A stretch of DNA of 64,000 nt from Pseudomonas sp. GL-B-19. GTDB taxonomy: Bacteria > Pseudomonadota > Gammaproteobacteria > Pseudomonadales > Pseudomonadaceae. The translations under genes were made by a program, and so were the position numbers. Below, one piece after another: positions 42,656 through 51,342 of the stretch (positions are counted from its first letter, which is position 1; the number at the start of each line of letters is the position of its first letter). Under the pieces are notes generated by a model. The model made no database searches. It was not told the origin of the DNA and worked only from the letters and a program-made list of their open reading frames with translations. Where the stretch lies: contig NZ_JAHBDK010000097.1 in the NCBI RefSeq assembly GCF_019956415.1, positions 122,038 to 186,037 on the forward strand. The letters run 5' to 3'.

Positions 42656-45441
42656 GCGCGTTGTCCTTTGAGTTACTCAACGATGACGAGGATCCCAGTC
42701 TCGGGATTTTCTTCCTGCAGTCGCGCTCAAGCTTTGTCGATGGCTACGACATTGTGCGCAAGCCCGATCCAGAATCGGCCACCGGCATGGCGTTCCTGAT
42801 AACTCAACAAGGAATTCTGGCGACTTGCCGGCATGTCGTCGATGCCCTTGCATTACGCCCCGGAGATCAGGTGCGCTTGTATGGTCTGTCATCCCGGATG
42901 CCCATCACCGTACAAGCTCAGGTACTTGATGCCGGGTCAGCCGGCGTAAGTTGGGATCTGCCCGTGACGCGGCGGCAACATCCTGCCTACAAGGGGGTCG
43001 TCGACATGCGGGACGACGTGCTTGGCGAGGATCTGGCGCTATTGAAGATCATTCCAGGAACCGCCCGCGCTCATGTGATATTCGAGGGCGAGACTCCGCA
43101 AAAAGACGCGCGAGGACGAGTTAAGCCGCTCAATGCTCCCGAGCATTGGTTGTATCACCATGCCAGGGTTCTCCCGGCAGGCCCCCCCGGTTATTCCGCG
43201 CCAGGTCGCCAGCTGTTGACCTGGCGCGGTGTCTGGGTGGCGGGAGCACCTGTGATGGAACAAGCCAAATCGACATTCCAGGGATTGGCGCATAGCCGCC
43301 ATCGGCTCGTGCATGTGCGCTCCGATGAAATTTTCCCCGGATTCAGCGGGGCGCCGCTATGGGACGACAAGCGCCGTCTGGTGGTCGCCATAGTGCGCCA
43401 ACACCTCGCGGCGGGGACCACAGAGATTGGAGCGACGGATGTGCGAGCGCTGGAAGTCTGCCCTGGTTTCGTGCTGGCTGCCGATCGCCCCTTGCGCCAG
43501 GCGCTGGCATTTGCCGCTGCCGAACTGGAGGCGGCAATGCCCCAGCGCCATTCGGCATTGTTGGAGTGGGCTGCGGCGGAGGGCTTTGTGGAGCCGCAAT
43601 TGCGTGCCGCACGGGATGGCGATTCGCTGACGCAAGATGACAACGAACACGTGATGTCGGCGCTGCAACTGCTGGACGCCTATGTCCGGCAAGGGGCTGG
43701 CCTCATCCTGACCGGGCAAGCGGGCAGTGGAAAGTCCACGCTACTACGAGCGTTTTGCCGAAAAATGCTGGAGACCAGTGTCATTGTCGCGGGCCGAAGG
43801 CTGGTGCCGTTCATTGTCCACGCCAGCGCATTCGTGTCAGCTCACTTCGACTTGCGCCAGGTGCTGGAAGGTGCCAGCGCCCGATTGGGTGTGGGCCACA
43901 TGGACGCGCCGACCTTCATTTCGGCTTTGCTGGAGAATGACGCACGCATCGTCCTTCTACTGGATAGCCTGGATGAGGTGAAGTTGGCGGATCAGAATCA
44001 AATGCTTGCGCGTCTCTCTTTGCAGGCGCAGGGCGTGTCACGACGTAGCGAACGGCCTCTGGATAGACTGGTTCACTCTGTGCTGATCATGTCCCGTCCG
44101 AGCGGGGCGATCAAACCTAAAAAAGGCATTACCCCTGGTGGATATCATGTCTACGAGGTCCGACCGTTCGATGCGCCACGCATTCAGGCGTTAGCGGCGC
44201 TGCTGTATTCCGATCAGCAGAAACAGTCGGATTTCCTCGGCGAATTACAGCGGTTGCGCTGGTATCGGAATGGAGCATCACCTATCCAGGTCAGGATCGC
44301 GGCGATGACCCTCGCGTTCGACGCGCAATTGCCAGACCGCCCCAGCGACTTGGTCGTCAATGTTATTGAACTGATGTTCAAAGCAGCACAAAAGGAACGA
44401 GGTCCCGGTGAAGGTCTTGCGATTTACCGAGATGAAATCATCGGTTATCTGGCACGCGAGGAGCTGCGTGAGTCCTGGTCACTGAATTATCAGAACCTTC
44501 ACGATCATTTTTCCGAGGTCAGTTCGCAACCGGAGAGCCCTCAATGGATGAGTGATGCCCAAGCGTTGCTGACATTCATCTTCGAAGAGTTGCCGAGCAG
44601 GGCACCTGTGCTTGCCATTGACGAATCGAAGCAACTCCAGTGGCTGCACCGCTCGTTCGTTGAAACGCTTGCCGCCAAATGGGAGGTTCGTGGCTGCGTA
44701 GATGATCATGCGCTGATGGCCCGGGTCGAACAGACCATGCAGCCCAGCGGGGAGGGTCATCTCTATGCCCTTGCTCTACTGGCTGCAATGGAACGGGGTA
44801 ATCGCTTGACGGCTGTGCAGAAAGTCCTGGAATGCTGTTTGCAACGCCCCGTACCCGGAGTACGTGCGCAACTCCTGGCGTTGCGCGCGCTTGCGGATGG
44901 TATTGATGCCGGTGGAACGCTACGCCAAGCTCAAGTGAAGCTATTGATTCGTATCATTGTGACCGCTCAGAACGAAAGCATGGCCTGTCAAGAAATTTTC
45001 AGCATGGATGAGTTGTCCGATCCCTGGGAAATACTGGAGCGACCTGAGCTTCGAGCCGATGTGCTGGCTGCCCTGGAGGCTCGCTTCGCCGCCCGTCGCA
45101 GCAGACTTGGCGCCAAGCCGTTGCGTGTTCTCGATGCCGAGGCGCGCATACTAGATCGACTGCAGTTGTGGAGTTCCTTTCGCAATCTGGTCAGCGGAAC
45201 ACAGCCATCCACCTCACCAGCGTTGGTGGGCCTGCCAATGGGCATTGGCGGGCAGGGTATCGACGGGTACACACAATTGGAGCTGCGCAGGGCTGATGGC
45301 GCTGTAGACCTGTTGCAAATGGGGATTACGGATTTTATCGACCGCGTGCGCCAGGCAGACCTGCAAGTTCAAGGGCGGACATCTGCTGAACTGGTCAGCA
45401 TGGTGGTCCACCTGATGGTCAACGAGGTGCGTGAGCGCTAA
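42652..45441 (+). CDS. Trypsin-like serine protease-NACHT NTPase fusion protein
   Basis: A 929-residue protein. The N-terminal 270 residues are a chymotrypsin/HtrA-type protease with the complete triad: His61 in ATCRHVVDAL, Asp127 in GEDLALLKI and Ser232 in FPGFSGAPLW. An NTPase follows with Walker A GQAGSGKSTLL (Lys361) and a NACHT-style Walker B IVLLLDSLDEV (Asp438, Asp441, Glu442), then a long helical C-terminal region. It resembles bacterial STAND/NACHT immune sensors with a protease effector in front. It starts within the stop of the AAA+ gene (ATGA) and ends at the start of the lipoprotein gene, so co-translation is likely. I infer that ligand sensing by the C-terminal part would activate the protease. 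Confidence 0.87.
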   Translation: MSALSFELLNDDEDPSLGIFFLQSRSSFVDGYDIVRKPDPESATGMAFLITQQGILATCRHVVDALALRPGDQVRLYGLSSRMPITVQAQVLDAGSAGVSWDLPVTRRQHPAYKGVVDMRDDVLGEDLALLKIIPGTARAHVIFEGETPQKDARGRVKPLNAPEHWLYHHARVLPAGPPGYSAPGRQLLTWRGVWVAGAPVMEQAKSTFQGLAHSRHRLVHVRSDEIFPGFSGAPLWDDKRRLVVAIVRQHLAAGTTEIGATDVRALEVCPGFVLAADRPLRQALAFAAAELEAAMPQRHSALLEWAAAEGFVEPQLRAARDGDSLTQDDNEHVMSALQLLDAYVRQGAGLILTGQAGSGKSTLLRAFCRKMLETSVIVAGRRLVPFIVHASAFVSAHFDLRQVLEGASARLGVGHMDAPTFISALLENDARIVLLLDSLDEVKLADQNQMLARLSLQAQGVSRRSERPLDRLVHSVLIMSRPSGAIKPKKGITPGGYHVYEVRPFDAPRIQALAALLYSDQQKQSDFLGELQRLRWYRNGASPIQVRIAAMTLAFDAQLPDRPSDLVVNVIELMFKAAQKERGPGEGLAIYRDEIIGYLAREELRESWSLNYQNLHDHFSEVSSQPESPQWMSDAQALLTFIFEELPSRAPVLAIDESKQLQWLHRSFVETLAAKWEVRGCVDDHALMARVEQTMQPSGEGHLYALALLAAMERGNRLTAVQKVLECCLQRPVPGVRAQLLALRALADGIDAGGTLRQAQVKLLIRIIVTAQNESMACQEIFSMDELSDPWEILERPELRADVLAALEARFAARRSRLGAKPLRVLDAEARILDRLQLWSSFRNLVSGTQPSTSPALVGLPMGIGGQGIDGYTQLELRRADGAVDLLQMGITDFIDRVRQADLQVQGRTSAELVSMVVHLMVNEVRER

Positions 45442-46487
45442 TGCGCCTGATCATCACGCTTCTACTGCTGTGCATTGCTGGATGCACCCAGGATGTCGCC
45501 GACCTCAATCTACCGACGACCCAGGACACCAAACTCAAGGAACCAAAACTTACCTACCTGGGGGTAGGGGGCTGGTTGGTGCGATGGAAGGGCGAGGCTC
45601 TTTTATTTTCGCCCTCTTTTAGTAATCCGTCGTTTCCGCCCATTCTGGTCTCGCCAAATGACAAGCGGATTGATCAGTACATGCCTGAGGCGTCCGACGT
45701 GACCGTCTTGCTGATTGGCCATTCCCACTACGATCACCTGCTTGATGTTACTCAGATAATGCATAAGTACACCCCGCTGGCGAAGGCCTACGGACCGGAG
45801 ACCGCCGGCCACATACTGATGGCTGCCCGGCCACCCCTGGACTTTGAAAATGTTGAGCCGAAGATGGCGAAAGTAACGTGTGATGAAGATGGAAAAACAC
45901 ACTGCCGTGCGGCAATGACCGGAAAATGGTTATGCAAGGGGCCTTTTCGTTTCATGCCAATCAACAGCAAGCACGCCCCGCACTTCATGGGAATTGATTT
46001 ACTTCCGGGAGACCAATACACAAACCTCTCGACCTTCCCCCGAACGGTGTGGGGGTGGAAAGAAGGCACAACACTCGCCTGGCTTGTGGACCTGGTCGAC
46101 GACACCGGCAAAACGGTCTATCGCATTCACTATCAGGACTCCGCCAGTAGCCCACCTATGGGTTTTCCACCCATCACAACCGGTAGAAAGCGTGTTGACG
46201 TCGAGATTCTCGCCGCAGCCTCGTGGAGCCAGGTCAAACAGTACCCCTCGGCATTGCTGAAGGTGACGAAGCCACGATTGCTTGCGCTCGGGCACTGGGA
46301 GGATTTTTTTGGCAATGATCCTTACAAACCAGAAGTGTCGACCTTACAAAAGGAACCGGCGTTGATCAATAAGATCCACGAGACTAATCCTGGACTTCCG
46401 GTGGTCATGCCGTACCCACTGACGGAGGTTGCACTTCCTGCGCCGGATTCAACCGGACTCAAGGGCCCGGAAGGTCGGTGCGAGTAA
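45441..46487 (+). CDS. Metallo-beta-lactamase-fold lipoprotein
   Basis: A 348-residue protein with a lipoprotein signal (LIITLLLLCIAGC, lipidated Cys15) and an MBL-fold core: TYLGVGGWLVRW, then the metal motif HSHYDH (residues 94-99), and LALGHWEDFFG near the end. Its nearest relatives by eye are NAPE-PLD/UlaG-like hydrolases that act on phosphodiester or lactone substrates. It would sit in the outer or inner membrane facing the periplasm. The first base of its ATG is the last base of the previous stop (TAATG), so it is the fourth gene of module A. An envelope-located hydrolase in a cytosolic protease operon is unusual. Confidence 0.85.
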   Translation: MRLIITLLLLCIAGCTQDVADLNLPTTQDTKLKEPKLTYLGVGGWLVRWKGEALLFSPSFSNPSFPPILVSPNDKRIDQYMPEASDVTVLLIGHSHYDHLLDVTQIMHKYTPLAKAYGPETAGHILMAARPPLDFENVEPKMAKVTCDEDGKTHCRAAMTGKWLCKGPFRFMPINSKHAPHFMGIDLLPGDQYTNLSTFPRTVWGWKEGTTLAWLVDLVDDTGKTVYRIHYQDSASSPPMGFPPITTGRKRVDVEILAAASWSQVKQYPSALLKVTKPRLLALGHWEDFFGNDPYKPEVSTLQKEPALINKIHETNPGLPVVMPYPLTEVALPAPDSTGLKGPEGRCE

Positions 46488-46516
46488 AGTGCGCCATGTT
46501 TTCTCATGCCACTAAC

Positions 46517-48739
46517 TTATCCAGGTGGGTCCATATAGCGGCCGAGATCAAGACAGGAATTGCCCCCGGCCTTGAGCTTTCTCCAGCGGAAATGGGAGTA
46601 CTCCTTCAACTCCATCCGGCTTTTATCCTGATAGGCGATGCCCACATGGAATCGATCGACATTGACCTCTTTGCCTTCGGGGAAGAACCATTTGATCTGC
46701 CGGGTGTAATAGGAGGCTAAATCGCGCATAGCACCATAAATCATGGGCGAGGAGTTCAGGGTCACGTTGATGGTCGAATGCTGAGGGTAGAAAGGGCACC
46801 CGTCCTTCGCGTCAGCATGCCCGAATGAGTTATTCATCAAGAACCCCAGCATCTCGCATGACTGTGTATCCGCCGCGGTCCAAGGCGTTTGCGTATTGGG
46901 GGTAATGCCCTTTGCCTGCGACTGGCACAGTTCCACAATCTGGTTTTGACAGTCCTTGCCGTAATGACTCCTGCACATTCTGGCAAGTGTGCGGATTGAG
47001 GTTTCCAGCTCCTCGTTCGCCAGCGCCGGCTTGATTAAAAACACGCGGGCAAAATAAGGGTTCTCTCCGTGCTCACCCGGTCTCCATGTTCCGGGACGCC
47101 CTTGGCACGGGTTGTTCTTTTCCTCCACGCCATTAGGACTCTGAAAGATGCAACCGAAGAGTACCGGGTGTTTCCAGTCGAAGATGTCGTAGCCCGTCTT
47201 TGCGTCCGAACCTTCATTGCAATGTTGCGCCAAGCCATCCAGGCCGGGGATCTGCAAAGCCATGTTCAATGTAGCCAACTGGGTCTTCAGCCGGCAGATA
47301 TCACCCATCGACCCAGTGCGATCTTGCGCATGATCCGAAATGATGATGGATGGAACGCCTCTGCGGATCAGGGCATATGCCCCAAGATTCTCGCTCATCC
47401 CCCCATCGCTCAAATGAATCCAAGCCTGATCACGCGAAGGGAAAAACCTGTGTGCATAGTAGAAGGGCCAAGGTAGGACCATGTGGAAGTTGAAGGATTG
47501 ATCAGAAATGTGCGGGTTACGGAAGGAGTATCCCCAACTCAATGTTGACGCTTTCATTCCGAAAGCCGCGATGTTACGTAAACCTGGGTCCAGGACAACT
47601 TTTTGTTGTGAGTCAAAGAACGCTGCTGATGCCATTGCAGCCGTAAAAGGCGTGATGTTTTTCAATGACTGGTCATACCAATACAGGCCCGACCCCATGC
47701 CATAGGGGGTGATCTCGTAGACACTCAGGTTCATGTCCAATTGTTTGCCGAAGTCCCATGGGCTGCGGTTCTCACCTGCTGTCGCATTGATTACCCACAA
47801 GGGTGCCCCACGATTCTCGTAGGCGTCTCTCAAGTTGCTGAATGTCATGGCCTTGGCGATGCCAATATCACCTTCCAAGCGGATTCGCCCTTGCTTGGTA
47901 TAGGGGCACCCACCCGATTTGCACCGAGGTGGAACAGCGCCGTAGGTTCGGGCAATCCCGTCGATATAGGTGCTTTTGCTTGAGGAGACGTCTACCCCCC
48001 AGTCGAACAAAATATTGGGGACAACGTTCACGAGTGCAGATCCAGTGATGAGGAGCAGATTATCGGGCAGCGCATACCAGAAACTGTGATCTTGTCCGGT
48101 CGTCGTGTAATTGAAAGATGTGCGCTCCCAGAGATTCCGGCTGGTCGTAAATGGGTCCTGATACCCCCGCAAATAATTCTGGTAGCGATAGATGTCCCCG
48201 TTGCCAGGCTCTGTCGCTGTGGGTGGCAAGTAATTGGTGTAGTCCGGCGGGCCGTCTTTGTCAGGGGAGGGGCACAGAGGTTTTATCTTGAATTTCTGAC
48301 CTTGAAGACTATTCGCTTTGCTGACCATAAATTCAGGTAAACAGTCCTCGAAAAACGTGTTGAGGCCCTCGGTGGTGACGGGCTTCTGAATGTCGATATC
48401 CGGTTCATAGGCCGTCAGACGTGAAAAAAACCAGTACCCCGTGTAGCCACCCCCGGAAACCGTTGAAATGATGTCTACGTCTTTGAGCATGCCCTTTTCG
48501 TTGAGCCCATCCAGTACCCCCATGGAGAAGGACGCGGCTTTGGTTCCACCGCCCGCAAGGGCGACACCTAGCAACGGTGGAGCCTTTCTCACCTGGTGCT
48601 CGGCTTTGAAAAGCTCGTCGAGATGAGGTCTGGAGTAATAATCCGAATCGCTAATGAGATAATCCGGTTTTACCTGATGATGGCAACCGGACAAGGTCGC
48701 AGCCAACAACGCGAGGGGGAGAGAGAAGTTCCTGTTCAT
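46517..48739 (-). CDS. Patatin-like phospholipase lipoprotein
   Basis: A 740-residue protein beginning with a lipoprotein signal peptide (SLPLALLAATLSGC, lipidated Cys19). The patatin domain shows GVALAGGGTKAASFSMGVLDGL (residues 58-79), the nucleophile Ser95 in STVSGGGYTGYW and the catalytic Asp445 in LSDGGMSENLGAYAL, giving the full dyad; the serine motif is SGGG rather than GxSxG. It would hydrolyse phospholipid acyl esters at the envelope. I start at 48739; the frame is open to 48868, but the extra residues precede and mask the lipobox. It converges on the MBL lipoprotein with only 29 bases between stops. Two envelope lipid-type hydrolases side by side suggest a related role. Confidence 0.87.
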   Translation of the reverse strand: MNRNFSLPLALLAATLSGCHHQVKPDYLISDSDYYSRPHLDELFKAEHQVRKAPPLLGVALAGGGTKAASFSMGVLDGLNEKGMLKDVDIISTVSGGGYTGYWFFSRLTAYEPDIDIQKPVTTEGLNTFFEDCLPEFMVSKANSLQGQKFKIKPLCPSPDKDGPPDYTNYLPPTATEPGNGDIYRYQNYLRGYQDPFTTSRNLWERTSFNYTTTGQDHSFWYALPDNLLLITGSALVNVVPNILFDWGVDVSSSKSTYIDGIARTYGAVPPRCKSGGCPYTKQGRIRLEGDIGIAKAMTFSNLRDAYENRGAPLWVINATAGENRSPWDFGKQLDMNLSVYEITPYGMGSGLYWYDQSLKNITPFTAAMASAAFFDSQQKVVLDPGLRNIAAFGMKASTLSWGYSFRNPHISDQSFNFHMVLPWPFYYAHRFFPSRDQAWIHLSDGGMSENLGAYALIRRGVPSIIISDHAQDRTGSMGDICRLKTQLATLNMALQIPGLDGLAQHCNEGSDAKTGYDIFDWKHPVLFGCIFQSPNGVEEKNNPCQGRPGTWRPGEHGENPYFARVFLIKPALANEELETSIRTLARMCRSHYGKDCQNQIVELCQSQAKGITPNTQTPWTAADTQSCEMLGFLMNNSFGHADAKDGCPFYPQHSTINVTLNSSPMIYGAMRDLASYYTRQIKWFFPEGKEVNVDRFHVGIAYQDKSRMELKEYSHFRWRKLKAGGNSCLDLGRYMDPPG

Positions 48740-49167
48740 ATCGCACTCAATCCTTGAGAACAGTCCCTTTCTCACCGGGTATTTGGATTTGGTACTGCCG
48801 ACCATCTTCATCGGAGCATAGGAGCTGCGCTGAAAACTTCCAAAGAACCGAGTGCCAATCTCAGTCATTTCTTACCTTGGCTGTTGGTAAAAGATGTCCC
48901 GGGGCTTTTTTCTGAACTGGATACCCCATTAACTCAATGTTTTCCTCCACTTGCCCATCGTATATTTTTTGCCGCAAAAACGGTTGTCGCCTCAAACGCA
49001 GCTACGCTCAGATGACGGGCGGACAGGTGAGCTTGGTCTGCTTGGCAATTCCGAACCAGTGCAGCAGTGTCAGCACTGTGAACCCGGCGCATGACCAATA
49101 CATACCCATCTGCGTCCGGTTTGTCCGTCGCGCGGTGTTCCAAATTACTTCGATGAGGAGTCTCACG
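48740..49167. other. Divergent intergenic region
   Basis: About 430 bases between the patatin-lipoprotein start and the small gene at 49168, which are transcribed away from each other. It should hold both promoters. No gene with a credible product was seen; the open frames here are extensions of the flanking genes. Confidence 0.4.
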
Positions 49168-49617
49168 ATGCTACACGCGCTGAACATGACGATGCCGTTG
49201 AAGCAGGATTTTCAGTCTCAACGAAAGCTGGACGACCTCAAGGCGAAATTTGGAGGCGAGATACAGCAGGCGATCGGCCAGGCGCTGGGCGAGTCGAATA
49301 TCGTCCATTTCGCCCGGGTTTTGGTCATCGACAACAAATACATCCAGGTACTCACCGAATACGACGGTGACCCAATAGCTTACGCACAATTTTTTCTGAG
49401 GGCGCTGCCTGATGTGTTCGAGACCATCTTTGATCTGGTCGAAGATGTTCCGCAGTGGAGCGAGTTGGTGAATAATGAAAACCTCTTTGTTCAAGTCTCG
49501 CAGAGCTTCAATCTGAGGGCGCTAGGAACGAAGGATGACGACAAAAATGCCGGATGGCTGTTCTCGGCCTTTGGTACTCACACTGTGGAAGACATCAAGT
49601 CGGCACTGGCCAAATAG
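49168..49617 (+). CDS. 149-residue protein of unknown function, partner of a DyP-type peroxidase
   Basis: The translation (KLDDLKAKFGGEIQQAIGQA, HFARVLVIDNKYIQVLTEYD, ALPDVFETIFDLVEDVPQWS) is a compact alpha/beta protein without signal peptide or membrane segment. The ARVLVIDNKYIQVLTEYDGD part resembles a region that often accompanies heme peroxidase-like proteins, but I cannot name a family. A perfect GAGGAG site lies 7 bases before the ATG at 49168; the frame is open further upstream without support. It is 75 bases before the DyP gene, so the two are probably one operon. Confidence 0.7.
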   Translation: MLHALNMTMPLKQDFQSQRKLDDLKAKFGGEIQQAIGQALGESNIVHFARVLVIDNKYIQVLTEYDGDPIAYAQFFLRALPDVFETIFDLVEDVPQWSELVNNENLFVQVSQSFNLRALGTKDDDKNAGWLFSAFGTHTVEDIKSALAK

Positions 49618-49692
49618 AACGAGTTTTGTGTCCTCGGGGGATCAGCAGACAGTTGGTCCCCTGTTTTCCGTCACTCTTTAAGGGGCATCCAT

Positions 49693-51060
49693 ATGGCGTT
49701 GGATCTGACGGACATCCAAGGTTTGATTCATCACTTCTACCCATATCCGATGACTCGACACCTGTTGTTCCAGATAGGCAATCCGGCGGCGGGCATGAAT
49801 CTGCTCAAACACCTCGCGCCACTGACGAACGCGGCGGACCCTCTCAGTTCGACTCGCGAGTCGCTGCTCAACGTCGGAATCACTTATGGCGGACTCAAAG
49901 CTCTCGGGGTGAGGACCAGTATTCTGAAAGCATTCCCCGATGATTTTCGTGATGAACCGGCCCAGATAACAATGGGGGATTTCGAGGCGAGCAATCCCTC
50001 AAAATGGTGGAACGGCAAATTCAAGACCCAACAGGTACATCTAGTCGTTCATCTGTTTGGCAAATCTGTCGAGGCTCTCGAACAGATGACAGCCATAGTC
50101 CGCACGGCGGCTGTTGGGAATCAGGAACTACTCCCTACCATTAAGCAGGGTCCGATCGAAGGGAAGTGGCTTGGAGACACTCCCGGTGAACTTCACTTTG
50201 GTTACCATGACGGAATTTCGCATCCGGCGGTTCGCTGGGATGACGACCCTATTCAGGAGGGGGAAGTTGACTATCGTCATTTTATTCTCGGCTATTCCAC
50301 AGGTGAGATCCCCTCGACACCACCAGCGTTTGGCTCCGACCCCGATTCAGTACGGGCTGGTGAACTGGTACGCAACGGCACATATTCGGTCTTTCGCTGG
50401 CTCCACCAAGACGTGGCGAGTTTCAACAGTTTCCTAAACACGGAGGGCCCCAAGGTATTCCCGGAGTTGTCGCTGAAGGACGCGGAGGAATTACTCGCCG
50501 CCAAACTGATGGGGCGGTGGCGTGACGGAACACCGCTGGTCAGTTCTCCCACCGCACCAAATACAGCACTCTCCAAAAGCGATAACTTTGGCTATGCCTT
50601 AGACGATCCCGATGGCCTTAAATGCCCGTTCTCCGCACATATTCGTGTTACGAATCCGCGCGATCAGGTACTTAATCACCTTATAACGTTGACGGGTGGG
50701 GTTCCCCGTGTGATTCGACGCGGCACACCGTACGGTCCGAAACTCACTGGGACCGTCGATGACGGTGAGGAGCGCGGGCTGGTGGGTATGTTTCTCTGTG
50801 CCAACATCCGGCGGCAGTATTACAAGCTGGCCGCTTGGATGAAGGTAAACGATTTCAGTCCGGCATTTCCCAACCAGCACGCGCAGGACCCACTAGCGAA
50901 TCGAGAGACCCCGGATGCCAGCGACCAGTTCCTGATCCCGACGGCAACCGGCGATCGTACAGTGACATTGCCAGATTTCGTTATCACCAAGGGAACCGCT
51001 TTCTTCTTGCTCCCCGGTTTGCAGACGCTGCAAAAACTCGCGGACGGCGGGTTTCGATAG
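49693..51060 (+). CDS. DyP-type heme peroxidase
   Basis: A 455-residue dye-decolorising-type peroxidase. The signature GxxDG appears as FGYHDGISHP (Asp173), the heme-ligating His is probably His316 in FSAHIRVTNPRD, and Arg343 in VIRRGTPYG fits the distal arginine; GEERGLVGMFLCANIRRQYY is another family segment. DyP enzymes oxidise substrates with H2O2. No Tat or Sec signal was seen, so it is probably cytosolic or packaged with its small partner. It follows that gene at 49168-49617. The substrate is unknown. Confidence 0.87.
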   Translation: MALDLTDIQGLIHHFYPYPMTRHLLFQIGNPAAGMNLLKHLAPLTNAADPLSSTRESLLNVGITYGGLKALGVRTSILKAFPDDFRDEPAQITMGDFEASNPSKWWNGKFKTQQVHLVVHLFGKSVEALEQMTAIVRTAAVGNQELLPTIKQGPIEGKWLGDTPGELHFGYHDGISHPAVRWDDDPIQEGEVDYRHFILGYSTGEIPSTPPAFGSDPDSVRAGELVRNGTYSVFRWLHQDVASFNSFLNTEGPKVFPELSLKDAEELLAAKLMGRWRDGTPLVSSPTAPNTALSKSDNFGYALDDPDGLKCPFSAHIRVTNPRDQVLNHLITLTGGVPRVIRRGTPYGPKLTGTVDDGEERGLVGMFLCANIRRQYYKLAAWMKVNDFSPAFPNQHAQDPLANRETPDASDQFLIPTATGDRTVTLPDFVITKGTAFFLLPGLQTLQKLADGGFR

Positions 51061-51269
51061 CTGTCCCGCAGCGGAGTGGCCTTTTCCGCCGACTTCGTTA
51101 TCCAGCGATATAAAATTATCGAATGGCTGGATGAGATGGGTGAGTTTTTTGGGAGATTGAATCCCTTATAAAAGGCGGCACAGTCTTGAGCGACCTGGCA
51201 CTCCTCCCGCCATCCGGTGCTTCACGGATGCTGGTACAAACTAAGGTTTCATCCCGAGATGATTGGGGG

Positions 51270-51295
51270 TGTTGACGCCGATATCAAATTGACCC
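51270..51295 (+). repeat. IS21-like terminal sequence (left tip)
   Basis: tgttgacgccgatatcaaat followed by tgaccc. It matches the tips at 57627 and 29459 and, in inverse orientation, the one ending at 53080. With the latter it frames a 1.8-kb region that now contains the IS3-type element. Confidence 0.65.
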
Positions 51296-51342
51296 ACGTG
51301 CTGACGGCGTTTTTCAAGGTAGTTGTCGCGTCAGCCGTCTAA

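Noticed and set aside
48740..48868. N-terminal extension of the patatin lipoprotein to an earlier in-frame start
   Set aside because: It would put 43 polar residues ahead of a clear lipoprotein signal peptide; the ATG at 48739 fits better.
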